This document shows positions 1-11,573 of a stretch of 64,000 nucleotides of DNA, one piece after another (position 1 is the first letter of the stretch; the number at the start of each line of letters is the position of its first letter). The notes below the pieces were generated by a model that saw nothing but the letters and a program-made list of their open reading frames with translations, was not told where the DNA came from and ran no database searches. This DNA comes from Polytrichum commune (lineage: Eukaryota; Streptophyta; Polytrichopsida; Polytrichales; Polytrichaceae). The DNA is taken from contig OX485807.1 of assembly GCA_950295325.1 (NCBI GenBank), positions 7,318,501 to 7,382,500 on the forward strand, written 5' to 3'. Position numbers and translations under genes: made by a program.

Positions 1-844
1 GGAGTCGTTTAAAAACCGGGACTTGTCTAACCTTCATTATTAGGAGTAGCCAGTGCGTTTCATTATGAGCAGTGGATGGAGCCCATCTTCCCATCCAAGG
101 GCTCATGTCACCTAGGATTTAGTTGGGTCAGGTGATATAGTCGACACACCGGGGGTCCACCCAGCCAACCCAGCCGATGCGGGCCACCTTGCGGAGCTAG
201 TGTTGCCCATCTAGGGCGGATGGGACAAGTTCCCATCCAGCACCAGCTCACCAACGTGATCAGGCCAGATAACGGCATCCCATGCACCATGATAGCTACT
301 CAAGCTCCCTGGTGGGCCCATTGGTTGAAAGTGCATGAAAAAAGTTTCAACATGTAAAGTAGGCTTTCCTCTTAGAAAAACATACACAAGGAATAAAAAA
401 GTCATGTTTCAACACCTTTCTTTGCCAGGGCTCTAAGGGGTTCATGGTGTCTATGTAAACTCATTCATTGTGAAGATGAAAACGCGAAGAATCATATTTT
501 AGCTTGTAATTAATTATTTTAAGACGAGTTGACTCCTAAAGTAGAGTAAGAGACCAAATTAATCTAGAGGAGTCAAATTGGAATGAATTGGCCCTCAGTC
601 TTGTAAAGGAATTTTTTTTACTAGAACCCCTTCATCCATGATGGAATCGATGAGGTTACATGAAGTAGGGCTCAGATTCATGACTTTTATATGCAACCTT
701 AAATATTTATCTTTTCCCAATTAATTTGTGTGTTGGAGCAGAGAGCCTCGTGTTCACCTCAAGCTTCCAACATGTGGAGTTTGAACATAGGGTAATCACA
801 TTAGGGCCCAAGACCTAAACTCCTAAAGTCAACCAATCCTATTG
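1..844. other. Flanking DNA without a recognised gene
   Basis: I see no supportable gene here; the open frames at 108-405 and 922-1104 are short and resemble nothing I know. A perfect 10-bp inverted repeat (GTCAACCAAT, 828-837, and its complement at 841-850, spacer CCT) lies directly against the hAT insertion site. The stretch around 434-475 resembles 14985-15020, so part of it is dispersed repeat. Confidence 0.6.
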
Positions 845-1359
845 GTTGACAGCAACCCTTTTTTTTTAGGCGAAAAATTGCCAGAAAATGATAAATTAAA
901 GGACACGGTGGCACCTGTGTGTTAATAATTGGGAGGGAATGATGAGGAAATCGCCAAATAACATCCATCATCAGCCCTCATTAGGCCAAATCCCCGCAGC
1001 TGTAGCATGATTGCTAGCCAGTTGCCACCCACCAAATCCGATTCCATGTAAAAGTCCCTCGCCACCTCCCGCCACGAAAACGTCCATGTCTTGCCGCCTT
1101 CCATCCCCTTATTTCAGCTCCCTCACCCCTTACCGTTACTGTACTCTTTAGGGCTCGCCAACATCCTCCGCGTTCATCGCAGTCCGTCGCTCTCCTTCAC
1201 TCGCCTTCTTCGACTTTCATCACTCCCTGTCCTTGCCATTTACTTCCCTTAGATTGATTGCGCGTCGCCAACTCTAAACTCCTAATGCTACTTCTTCACT
1301 TTGCTTCAATGTCTCACCCCTTGCACATCACATCATCTTGAAACCCCGCTACAATTTCG

Positions 1360-1408
1360 TTTGTGAATTGAATTGTTGAACAATCAGTGTTTGTGAATTG
1401 AATTGTTG
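1360..1408. repeat. Direct repeat in the hAT leader
   Basis: Two identical 19-bp copies (TTTGTGAATTGAATTGTTG) lie 30 bp apart, at 1360-1378 and 1390-1408, upstream of the transposase ORF. Confidence 0.8.
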
Positions 1409-1685
1409 CAATGGAGTGGGCTTTGGATTGCGCTGCAATGGACATTGTTGTTTTTTCTGTAGGGTCAGTATATAGTGTCGACACTGAATTCTTTGATGCA
1501 CAACCAATGCTTTGTATGCTTACATGTGTTCTTGTTCATTTCTGTGTTTGCACATTGTGGCTGTGGATTTACTTGCATGAATTGGGTTTACTTGCATCAA
1601 TTCAAGGTTTAGGGTTAGGCTGTGGGCCAATTGGGTTTACTTCCATCAGACAGGGAGGTCCACATTGTGGTTGTGAGTTCACCTG

Positions 1686-1748
1686 TGGGTTTTGGGTTTT
1701 GGGTTTTGGGTTTTGTGGATCCGTGGGTTTTGGGTTTTGGGTTTTTGG
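1686..1748. repeat. TTTTGGG tandem repeat
   Basis: About seven copies of the heptamer TTTTGGG are broken once by TGTGGATCCG. The unit looks telomere-like but differs from the usual plant TTTAGGG. It sits inside the hAT element, so a subterminal or microsatellite origin is more likely than a chromosome end. Confidence 0.85.
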
Positions 1749-1803
1749 TTGTGCGTAGATTGTTGCATACCCTTGGTCGAAGGGGAGATGATCGCGGCCG
1801 AGG

Positions 1804-1899
1804 GAGGTGATCGCGGCTTACACTTCGTCGAAGGGGAGGTGATCGCAGCATACACTTCGTCGAAGGGGAGGTGATCGCGGCATACGGACGGTCGAAGGA
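1804..1899. repeat. 32-bp tandem repeat upstream of the transposase start
   Basis: Three copies of a 32-bp unit start at 1804, 1836 and 1868 with GAGGTGATCGCGGC and mostly end in CACTTCGTCGAAGGG. Decayed partial copies are seen at about 1784 and 1918. They end about 70 bp before the ATG. In hAT elements repeated subterminal motifs often bind transposase; that role is inferred only. Confidence 0.8.
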
Positions 1900-1972
1900 G
1901 AGGTAACCAGCTTCGAGGGAGGTGATCGCGTCAGCCGAAGGAGGTGGATCGTTGCGGCCGTGGGAGGTCATC

Positions 1973-4900
1973 ATGGACGGTCCTACAGAGACTCCTCTTG
2001 CAAGAACCAATGCGTCTTCGCACCCACGGAAGAAACAGTGCACCGAGGCGAAGCGTGCAAGTGCGCTTAGCGCAAAAGCGGAGAGAGGCAGGGTGAAGAA
2101 CCTGCATCGCCAAAACACGATGCTTTATTATGCATCGTCCCGCAACCAGGCTTCTGCGAGGCCCTTGGAGGTTGGTGGCGTGCCGCTCCCGAGCTCTGCA
2201 CTCGGATTTGCTGGGAGCAACGGCTCCGCACCTGGGCAGACGGCACCTGCTGCAATCCCTGCCGTGGAGGTACCTGTGGGGGACTCCGCCGCTGTTGCAG
2301 GGAGTCCAGCTTCCGAATCTGATGCTCGCCACCACGAAGGATACGGACGGCATGCGGACTGCATCGTCATTTCGAGCACATCAGAGGATGGGGGTGCGGA
2401 GATGACCAACGATCTCCAAGAGGTAAGTGTCTCTGATGATGATTATGATGAGGATCTTGATAGTATAGCACCTAAGAAAAAACCGAAAAAAAATTATGAC
2501 CTCACCCGAAAATTTCAATTGGAGTGGGCGTGTAAGCTTCCCTGGGCAGAGGGAATTTTAACTAACAATGGTAGACTTCACATGGTGAAGTGCACAGTGT
2601 GCTCTACCATGGAGAAGTCGGATAGACTGATGCAACCCAAGTGGGATACCCTAAAGAAACACGAGGGTAGGCGCAAGGCAACCAGAAACATGCCTGCATA
2701 TAATGTAAAAAAAGGTGAGTGGTATATGGCTAAAGACTCTAAGCACAAGAAGAATATGGCACTGTTCAATGCTAGGGCTCCTGATACTGTGTTGCAGCAG
2801 CTGAATCAATCGAACAGGCTAGAAAGGGAAAAAAAGAAGGTCCAATTCGCAACCCTGTTCCAAATTCTAAAAGATGGTCGTCCTATGCTGGAATACGAAA
2901 GTAGGGCAGCCCTGTATGAATTCCTAAATGTGCCAAATTTCCCTAGAATGCATTGGTCAGACAATTCTGGATGGACTATGGCTGAGTGCATGTATGCAGA
3001 AGTTAGGACAGCCATTTCTAGAGTCCTTGTGGGTGCTAATTATGTGGCACTCACCTGTGATGAAGTGAGTACCATTGACAATGGGTCATGGATTTCTATA
3101 CATGCATATGTGGTTCAGAATTGGAGTCGTATTCCTTTTCTCATCTCACTTGAGAGGGTTGTTGAAGGAGGTGGCTCAAATAACCTAACACAGGTCATCA
3201 TAGATGCCTTGACGGGTGCTGCAAAAATTGAGAGGCCTGCATTGTCCAAAACCTTGTTGTGCTTCGGGGCAGACGGTGTGAGCACTTTCCAAGGTGCAAA
3301 AACAGGCATCACTCAACAAATTCAGAGTAAGTATGCTCCATTCGCACTTGGTGTGCATTGCATGGCCCATCGTTGCAACCTGGCCTTCAAAACATTGTCT
3401 CAGCTCGACATCATGAACCGCATTGAGGGTTTGTTGAAAAGCTCTCATGCTTACTTCAAGCATTCGCCGAAGAGGCATTTGGAGTTTGTTAAATTGGCTG
3501 AACTCATGGAAACGATGGGGCTGAAACTTTTGAAAAATGTCAAGACAAGATGGGTCTCCCTAATTGAACCTTTAAGACGTATACTACAAGAATACAGGGT
3601 TCTTCTAGCAAAGATGAAGGCGGACAGTGTCTCCAAGGAGAAATTTGCTCAGGTAATCTGCTGTAATTTGCTGCTGGTTTAGATGCATTGTGGGTTCAGG
3701 TTAATTTGCATCTGCATTTGTATTTGTGGGTTCAGGTTAATTTGCATCTGCATTTGTATTTGTGGGTTCAGGTTAATTTGCATTTGTGGGTGCAGGTTAA
3801 TTTGCATTTGCTGGTGGTTTATGTACATTGCTGGTTTTGATGCAAGTTAGGTTGGGTTCACTTGATGCTGGTTTTGATGCAAGTTAGCTAAGGGTTGTGG
3901 GACTGTGCTGCAGGATGTCCTGGACCTGCTCTGTGATCCGACCTGCCTATTGGGAATGGCAGCTCTGCTTCCACTAATCGAGGCCCTGGATTCGCTGATC
4001 ACCTTCTCCCAGAAACGCGATGTATTCATCTGCGATTTCATTGGTGCTGTGAAGGTGTGTGAGGGGCAGTTGTATACTTTGTACAATTGCCACTCGCAAG
4101 CATTTACGACCGACGAATTCTTCGTGTTCAAGGGCATTGTGGAAGGCACCCATGCCCACATTCACACAAGATGGGTGCAGAATGATCCCGAGAATCCAAA
4201 TATGTTTGATTTGAACTCTGATGCAGAGCACCTAGCATTTGTAGTGAATGGCAGCAACATGTATGCCAAACGTGCCAATGAGGAGACGGGCAGAATGGAG
4301 CCCATCACACGTGAAGCATTTGCTTCAATTGTAAATGACGTGAAGAAACAATGCTCAGGTTTCTACCCTAAACCCTTATGATATGTTTATGTCAATGTTT
4401 AGTCATTATATATTACCCTAAACCCTTTACTAACTTGGTTGCACATTGTGATCATGTGGCAGGGGCTGCCGCCTAGCTCATACAAGAGCTCCAACGCCGG
4501 TTCCCTGAACATGCAATTCTGGATGCACTCGGCATATGCTACCCACAATACTGGTTGCAGAAAGATGCAGAGATCACATTCTCGAAGCACCTTGACGTTC
4601 TGAAAAATTGGTATTGCAATACCAAGGTGCTTGGAAGTGGGGTTGACAAGGAAATCATACCTGGCATCCTTGACAGGTGGTCCTTGGATTCTCAGCAAGG
4701 GTACTTCAAGATTGCAATGAAGAGTAACGCCCCTGCTGCCATGGAACCTCCTTACGACCTCAATCCCGTCACACGAATATGGCGGACCATATCTGCCTCT
4801 AGGGTCCTTGCACATGGTTTTCCAGAATATCTTAAGCTTGTAGAAATCGCGTTGGTCCATGTCATTGGAAGTGTGGAAGACGAGCATGTATTCTCGTCCG

Positions 4901-5070
4901 TCTCTTTTTTGAAGAGCAAACTCTGCAACTCCCTTGACCCCCACCTTGGACTAGTAGTTGGCATGTATAGCCAAAATTTGTACACCTTGCAGAATTTTCC
5001 TTATGATGCTGTCTTCGACAGTTGGACCAATGCTGCACCTGTCAATGGCCGCTATGGCCTTTCTGCGTAG
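1973..5070 (+). CDS. hAT transposase, ZNF862/KIAA1586-like, possibly inactivated
   Basis: This is a transposase expected to bind the element ends and cut and paste it in the nucleus. Modelled exons are 1973-3652, 3914-4358 and 4463-5070, phases continuous, GT-AG borders, 910 codons. Residues 1-180 are low complexity with acidic and lysine-rich patches. A BED/TTF-like finger follows (C207, C210, H230). The RNase H-like core shows TCDEVS (D363), GADG (D434), an HCMAHRCNL motif near 462 and TRWVS. Exon 3 encodes the hATC dimerisation domain with RIWRTISASR, EDEHVFSS and FLKSKL. In this model a TAG at 4474-4476 (codon 713) interrupts the frame just before LIQELQRRFPE, which would remove hATC. An alternative intron, 4331-4476 (donor GTAAAT, acceptor CCTAG), avoids the stop and gives 896 residues but drops a conserved-looking segment. 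The start is the first in-frame ATG. The family call is secure; activity is doubtful. Confidence 0.8.
3689..3815. repeat. 36-bp minisatellite in transposase intron 1
   Basis: A unit containing GGGTTCAGGTTAATTTGCAT repeats three to four times with few changes and fills much of the 261-bp intron 3653-3913. Confidence 0.85.
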
Positions 5071-5265
5071 AATGCTCAAAAGCATGAATGAACTCAGATT
5101 GTGAAGCCACATAACTTGAAGCTCGAACTTCCACATTCTTGCAGAAGTTGCACTTGTTTTGTGCATTGCAGACCTTGTGTGCTAATTATGTGCAGGTTTT
5201 GTTGCAGATGGCTGCATGGAGAACTCCAGCCACATAAGTTTTGGGGTTGCATTATAATTGTTGGT

Positions 5266-5474
5266 GTATATAAATCTTATACTCATTTTAGCATCGGAGT
5301 GTGTGTTTGTGTGTTGTTTTGCAGGTTGATGGATGGAATTTTGCGATTTTGCCTCACTCCATCCCATTTATTAACACACACCGTATCGGCATGGCATCCC
5401 ATTTTTTACATATTGTTGTATAAATTTGAACTCATTGCAGCATCGGAGTGTGTGTTTGTGTGTTGTTTTGCAGG
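5266..5474. repeat. Direct repeat pair downstream of the transposase
   Basis: A 35-bp identical sequence starting GCATCGGAGTGTGTG and ending GTTTTGCAGG occurs at 5290-5325 and 5440-5474. Both copies are preceded by a similar TATAAAT stretch, so the duplicated unit is about 152 bp. Each copy ends like a splice acceptor (TTTTGCAG), so these could be alternative 3' untranslated exons. Confidence 0.75.
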
Positions 5475-5881
5475 TAGGGAAGACGTGAAGATTGATAGTG
5501 GAAGCCGCATTGCACTTCAACATATAGATTTAGAGGCCATATGAACATATGTTATAGCATTTACTCGCCATATGACCACTGAAATAACATGGAATTGCCA
5601 TTTTACTAGGCATGAACTTCTAGGAAAAGCCAAAATACCTTAGTGCTGGGCAAATTGTCGCCCAAATTTTACTATATTTCAATAAAGATCATCGCCAACA
5701 TTTTTCCATAATTTTCTCCATATTGTTTGTGCAAGTAGCCACATGTATGCAATTTTGTGAGCATTGTTGCCAAAAAAAAGCTTCAAATTCAACATAATCG
5801 CCACTATTGAAAAATGTAATGCTTGTTCTATAGCCAGATGATCAAGTTCAAAAAAAACAAAAAAAAAAGGCTGGTTGACAG

Positions 5882-7029
5882 AATTATTTTTTTGGACCCA
5901 AGAACTTCATGCTAGGGTCCGAGTTCAAAGTATGTAGGAATGATGTGACATTCCCACCAAAAAGAGAGACACTTGAATCTAATAAGGAAAATTGAATATG
6001 TTTTCAAAATTGGACAATTTAGTTAACTCGCTTCTCTTTATGAATCCTTTAATACACTTTTGATATATGCAACTTTCATGAGCTACATAGTGAACCATGG
6101 GTATATATTTGAATTTATTATATTGAAATATGATGAAGAAATATATATCAATTTTTGGTATATATATAAAATCAATTGATAAACAATGAAGAAATAAGAT
6201 AGACATCTTTAAATTAGTATCATGATTATGTTCGTATTTGCAATTCTAATGCTCTAGAATCCTACTATGGTGATGAATTTTTGTTCTTTCTTGCTCAGCT
6301 AGGAATTAAGTGAGAATAGGCCAGGATATGACCCAAAATTATTATTTCAGCATGTATGAATAGACTATGGCCTTGAGATCATAAAGTAAGAATGAGGAAA
6401 GTTGTAAACCAATTTTTTGATTTAATCAATTCAATTTTTGAATTTGAAGATTTTTGTTGTTAGAGTCCTCATACTTAACCTTGAGTTAGGCAAAAAACAC
6501 TCATATTAATACTAACTAATAAAAGGACTAGTAAGTGTTAAAAGGTACAAATAGATTGTGGACAAGAGGTTAGTGGATGGACTATAAATATGTGAAAAAT
6601 GTGCGAGAAGGATTGGAATCTGACCATGGATAGGTGCAACCTTTAGGGTTGTCTCTCTTACCATAGATAAGGGGAGATCATAGTCAGGTGGGGGACGAGA
6701 AACTCAGGAAGGGTGGTGGAAGAATTGAAACTCCCTATCAGGAAGAGAGAAGACGATTATTTTGGTGATACATTTTGGTTAAGGATCATCGTCTATAATT
6801 TAAAGTTTTGGGTGTGAAGCCCTGATTGATCAAAGATGTTGTGTGTAATTTCCATGTGTTTGTGACAATTGTCTAACTGAAGTTCCCTATTCATATGCTC
6901 GAGAAGATAGTGAGTGTGTGTATCAAGTTGTTTATGTGCCATAGACTTGATGATGTGATCAGGGTGGGGAGCTTTGTGTTAAGACTATAGTCTTGTTGGA
7001 TTAAATCTTTGTGATGAAGTAATATGACT
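5882..7029. other. Non-coding stretch
   Basis: I see no gene or well-bounded repeat. The first 80 bases are the right flank of the hAT insertion and match the repeat at 63052-63130. The 75-codon minus-strand frame at 5979-6206 is AT-rich and unlike any family I know. Confidence 0.5.
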
Positions 7030-7275
7030 AATGAAGAAATGAGAGATGGTTGAATGGAGACATCTTGAATTGTCCAAGCGAGTAATCTTAGGGCCGGTTT
7101 ACACTACGGTGGAGAAGTCCACCGGTCATGAAAAAATGGGCGTTTCTTAATTGTGATTGGTCGAAAATGCAACTCTTGACCGGTGGGTGTTTACACTAGG
7201 TGAAGAAAACAATGGTGGTGAACTTTTCTCATGGATGATAAAATGACATGGCCACCTACATGGCGGCACTTTTTG

Positions 7276-7359
7276 GAGTTGGGCTTCTCCGGAGGAAGAG
7301 TTTCTTGTCCGGCCTCAAGAGGCCGGACAAGAAACTCGTCCTCCGGAGAAGCCCAACTC
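7276..7359. repeat. Long near-perfect hairpin
   Basis: Two 41-bp arms (7276-7316 and 7319-7359) are complementary except for one position and are separated by only AA. The arms start GAGTTGGGCTTCTCCGGAGG. The hairpin lies inside the Harbinger-like element, 185 bp from its left end. Such a fold-back could yield small RNAs if transcribed. Confidence 0.9.
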
Positions 7360-7443
7360 AATAAAAAATTAATTTTCAAAAACAGATCTGGACCGTAGAT
7401 TTCAGATTTGGTTTTTTTCAAAACCTAAGGTGTTGGCAAGCAA

Positions 7444-7469
<26 letters not shown>
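7444..7469. repeat. (CT)n microsatellite
   Basis: About 13 CT dinucleotides lie within the Harbinger-like element. Confidence 0.9.
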
Positions 7470-7474
<5 letters not shown>

Positions 7475-8442
7475 GTTTTTACTTTGCCATACATAAATTA
7501 CTGAGCTCAGTAAACGTAAACTTTAAAGGGTAAGTACCCTAAGGTTAAAAGAGCTCTACCTAACCATTGTCCGCCATAGATTATGATCATTGCATCTACG
7601 GACAAGGTTGAAAACCTAATCGTATAATAAGAGCAAGGGCTTGAGAAAATACCCTTTCACTCAAAGGTAAAACTGCACTAGGCGTTTATCTTTAGTAAGC
7701 TCTGAGATTAGGGTAGAGGAAGTTAACTAGTGGGAGAGTCTAGCTAAGTGCTTCAATCCGACCCCACAAGAAACCTCAATGGCAAAGGAACAGGTAAAAT
7801 ACTCTTTTAGGAGTATGTGATGATGCAAAATCAATAGATGTACTGTTGTGTGATTGTGTGACATAGATAACAATTGGGTTCCGCTGTTATTCACCTCGTG
7901 TACGTAACTAATCCTCATTTCTTGTTGGTTGGTTGCATGGGCACAGGTGAGGCAGACCCTTCACAATTTTGAACGACATCCCTAGGTTTTGCTTATCTTT
8001 TTGGGTTCATACATGTAGTGCTCGTATGTTGTATGTATTCCATGATGAAGAAAGTGAATACTTACACATATATTGTTTATTGGGTTATATTTTGAAGTGC
8101 ATCTGATGACAAAGGCTCTTTCGAGTTTTTGACTATAAGTTGTTTAGTACATACAAGGTTATTTCAAACAATGCAAGGGGTGTAGAGTTAGGTGAGTATG
8201 GACTACATACAATAGATGGTGCTAACCCATGAGTACACCATATGATAGAGTTACTAAGACATGCATGGTATTGAAATGAGGAGGGATCCCACCCACCCAC
8301 CCGGTTTTTTGTTAAAAGTACAAAGATATGTATATGAATGGAATGGCCTCTGTATGGAGGATGTTTTCTGAATATGACTATGCTTGAATATAAGCTTAGT
8401 TCTTACCAAGAAATGCCCAGCTCTCTCTGCTGTAGTAGCTCC

Positions 8443-8805
8443 TTAGCGATCTTTTTTTGTGCAATTTTTTTTCGCAATAGTCTTAATTTTGTATCTTTCT
8501 TGCTCAACATGGGTCCAAGCAAATGACATAAATAAATAAAAAGTAGGCTTACTCACCCGTACACGATCTTTGAACATTTTTGCATTATATGATCCAAGAA
8601 GAAATTGTGACACATATCCACTTGGCCGGTCAAATTTCCACACCACCCTCTCCTTGCTCCCAAACAAAAAATATGCCATCATCATAATTGAAGCATTATG
8701 GTGATACATGATGGTTTTTTGTATCGCCATAGTTGAAACGATAAAATACTTCAAAACCATAAAGATCATAAGAGAGCACAAAATCTCTCTTCTTCGATTA
8801 TCCAT
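8443..8805 (-). pseudogene. Harbinger transposase fragment
   Basis: The 120-codon minus-strand frame contains FKDRVRVSKPTFYLFMSF followed by a basic stretch. This resembles the segment ahead of the catalytic core in plant PIF/Harbinger transposases (a phenylalanine-arginine-rich helix with the VSKPTF motif). No DDE catalytic segment with its usual LDGTHI-like or HDS motifs is found in the remaining 1.3 kb on this strand. The protein is therefore truncated. The assignment depends on one motif plus the terminal repeats of the host element, and is moderately sure. Confidence 0.55.
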
Positions 8806-11573
8806 GATTGAAGATCAAAGATAAGAAGAGAGAAATTGATGAGGATGATTAAGAGGAGAGCATGTCTTAAATAATACCAAAGAGTAGTGCTTTGTCCAAT
8901 GTGTATGGGTTTTCCCCTCTTCATTCTTAAACACCCAAGGGGACATTTATTTCCTACATGGGCCAAACTTGACAATTGGCAATTTGGCAATTTTCATTAT
9001 CTTTTGAATAAAATTGAACATTATATTACACAATTCTTGTTGAAATCTTTTGATACAATGTGAATGTAGAGAATTATGGTTTTTTATCACAAAAAATCTT
9101 CACCATTAGGTGAACTTCTCTTCACCGGTGGACTTCTCCGGTGGACTTCTCCGCTAAACTTCTCTTCTAGGTGTTTAGACTTCAACCGGTCAAGACTCCT
9201 TAAGAAATATTTTATTGCCTTCAATTCTTCTCCGGCACATCCATCATTTGCCTCATATAACCATGTCTTGGCCAAGCATTCTTGACCGACCGGAGGCCTT
9301 CTCCACCGTAGTGTAAACCGGCCCTTAACTCCCATCATTTTGGACTCGGGTGTGTCGTGTAAAGAGAATATCTGATTCTCTTGGTGTTACTCATGATCAA
9401 ATGTTCATGACCATTATTTGTATGAACTTGAGGGTATGAATCCATGTTCATGTGAAAGTGTCAATATTTTAAATGATCATGTGTTTGATCTAAATGTTCG
9501 AATCATGGTCGTGATTTACATAAAGAAAGTATGTAGGAATTAAGTAGCAAGTTGACAAGTCAATGAAGGGTGTGAATTCGGTGAGGGGATCAAAAGCTAA
9601 TTAGGTGGTGGGATTGGCGATGGGTAATCGTTTGATTCTGCATTGAGTTTCTATAGGATCAAACGTTTCATTTCAATTGAGTGACCATTGTCTTGAGAAA
9701 AAGAATGTTATGTGTGGATGAAAATAATTATGCCATAGACTAGAATCAATCATACAAGGACCGTGACATATTATGAGCATTTGAATGCTTGTCCAATGGC
9801 TTAATTAGTTGAAGGAGAAAAAAAAAACAGTTGCTACGAGGTAACATTAAGTAAGACCATAATCTTCTCTGCGAATAACCAAATTGTGGAGCCTCGGGCG
9901 GTGGACTCTAGTCGAGGGAGAATTCATAGTCTGGGTCTAGAGCTCCACCTTAGAAGTTCATAATGACCATGCAATTTGGATAATTTGCATTGATCATCAT
10001 AAAATATATCTAACGTAAAGTGGGAGTGAAAGAATAATAATTTTGGTACTCAATTTCTTTTAGTCATAAGACCTGGGAAGACTAGAGGTCAGGGAGAACC
10101 AACCGAACGGTGAAGACCTTGGCCTATGGGTAATTCACAACTTTTTATAAATAAAAACATCAATATGGCAATAATTGGAAGAGACCCGCTGAGCTTTGCA
10201 CCGCCATGCCGATACCAATGTGAGGGGTTGGAAAGTGTGAAGAGTCAAGTCTTGAGGCCTGGACAAGTACCCTAGAAGAAAGGAAGATAACCAAAGCCAA
10301 CAAAGTTGTCCCATATCAATGGGAAAACCATGAGTGACTCCACAAAATGAAGCTACAAAATGTCCATAAACAAGTGACACTTTACTGAGACTTGACAATT
10401 ACACAAGTTTACAAGACTTTTGCCTACTACTTATTCCAATGACGGCACTCTGAGACACGTGTGAATTGGTTACAATACTTCAATCCTTCATACTAGAGAC
10501 TAAGAAACCTCGTACTAGACCATAGCCTTTTGCAATTATTTATTTATACATACATACCTCATCAATCATGGAATTTTTTATGTGATATAAAGGTTTAAAA
10601 TAAAAAAAGAACTTACTTTATAACTATGGAGATGATTTCAAATCAAAACTATTACAATCAAAACTTAATTATAAAAGGAATGTCGTAAAATCATAAGGGG
10701 AATTATTGCCATTGCTAAGAAATCAATGAACCGCATAAGAAATAATTAAATCCAACCAAGATAAAAGAGGAAGGAATCATGGCATAGGCAGGCATACTAA
10801 CTTGTGGTGGCCTATAGCCTCTAGATATTTAGGGGTGTTATCCTTTAGTCGGTCCATGTAAGGACAATGGCCCCACTGCCTCATTAAAATTAAGATAAAT
10901 TAATGAGCATCATTACCTGCAGTGTTGACACTACAATATTTCGCGATCCATTGAAATCATCAATTAATTAAGGAGAAATTATTGTTCAAACCAGGGCGCC
11001 CTTGCCCATGGTTATATGTGGTTACTCAAAAAACTATTGTTGAGTTGAGACACCCTGCATTGGAAAAACTCATGGTATAGCAAGTCGTGACTACTCAACT
11101 ATGGCTAGATGTAAGGGAGAGGCTACACAATTCCATGTAATGCACTGAGTGACCTCAATAATCCCCTTCTTAATATCCTAAGTCCCTAAAATTCACATCA
11201 AACAAAGTTTCACCTAGGTTTGGTACCCCAATTTCAATCCAAAGTCATTATGACCTATCAATTAACCTAATAGTGACACTTAAAGTTCAATATGACACTT
11301 ATTTACTCGTCCCTATGTGGTTTTGTTGATTGGAATCCAATCCAAAAACTTATCTACAAAAGCTATTGCTTGATGCAAAAAGATATGAACCATAATATCT
11401 ACATGTATTTCAAAAAGTAAGTATGTATAGGGAATTCTAACAAGAGGAGCTCATAAGCTTTTTTTTAGCATCAAAATCTATTTGAAGCTTTTGTCTCTTT
11501 AGTTTTGGAGATTTAGTTGTGATAGCATGATCTTAGAATTTTATTTGAATCATGATTTGTTCCACGAGATTCT

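Larger units (their letters stand above)
853..5873 (+). mobile_element. hAT-type DNA transposon with 8-bp target site duplication
   Basis: The element is bounded by perfect direct copies of GTTGACAG at 845-852 and 5874-5881, the 8-bp target duplication typical of hAT. Its ends are weakly inverted: CAACCC plus nine T at the left, and CAGCC plus ten T when the right end is reverse-complemented. It encloses one transposase gene in the plus orientation. A related sequence at 63037-63130 carries the flanks joined with a single copy of the target (GTTGAAAG), which supports the exact boundaries. The inner sequence carries several small direct repeats near both ends. The inverted repeats are short and T-rich, so the boundaries rest mainly on the duplication and the empty-site paralog. 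Confidence 0.7.
7091..9324 (-). mobile_element. PIF/Harbinger-like element with TTA target duplication
   Basis: The 27-bp ends at 7091-7117 and 9298-9324 are perfect inverted repeats beginning GGGCCGGTTTACACTACGG. TTA flanks the element at 7088-7090 and 9325-9327. Both properties fit PIF/Harbinger. Inside the ends, GGAGAAGTCCACCGG at the left is mirrored by repeated CCGGTGGACTTCTCC near 9121-9150. Only a transposase fragment remains (8443-8805, minus), so the element is non-autonomous. Its length is 2,234 bp. Confidence 0.85.
7030..11573. repeat. Tandem duplication, copy A, split by a transposon
   Basis: Without the inserted element (7091-9324 plus one 3-bp target copy) this copy is about 2.3 kb. 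It matches 11574-13874 nearly base for base with scattered substitutions and small indels. The unit runs from AATGAAGAAATGAGAGATGG to GTTCCACGAGATTCT. No gene is evident; an 87-codon frame at 10135-10398 has a counterpart in copy B but also shows changed length, so it is probably not coding. Confidence 0.85.

Noticed and set aside
1686-1748. Interstitial telomere
   Set aside because: TTTTGGG is not the usual plant telomere unit and the tract lies inside a bounded hAT element.
1411-1758. 115-codon plus frame
   Set aside because: Its C-terminus is only translated TTTTGGG repeat and the rest resembles no protein.
1615-2353. Minus frames of 167 and 140 codons
   Set aside because: Antisense of the GC-rich low-complexity start of the transposase.
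4399-4944. 181-codon minus frame
   Set aside because: Antisense of transposase exon 3, which has clear hATC homology.
5101-5544. 147-codon plus frame after the transposase
   Set aside because: Cysteine-rich translation of the duplicated 3' region; it has no ATG context or homology that I recognise.
10135-10398. Paired frames in the two 2.3-kb copies (also 12439-12651)
   Set aside because: Similarity is explained by the DNA duplication; lengths differ and no motif is recognised.
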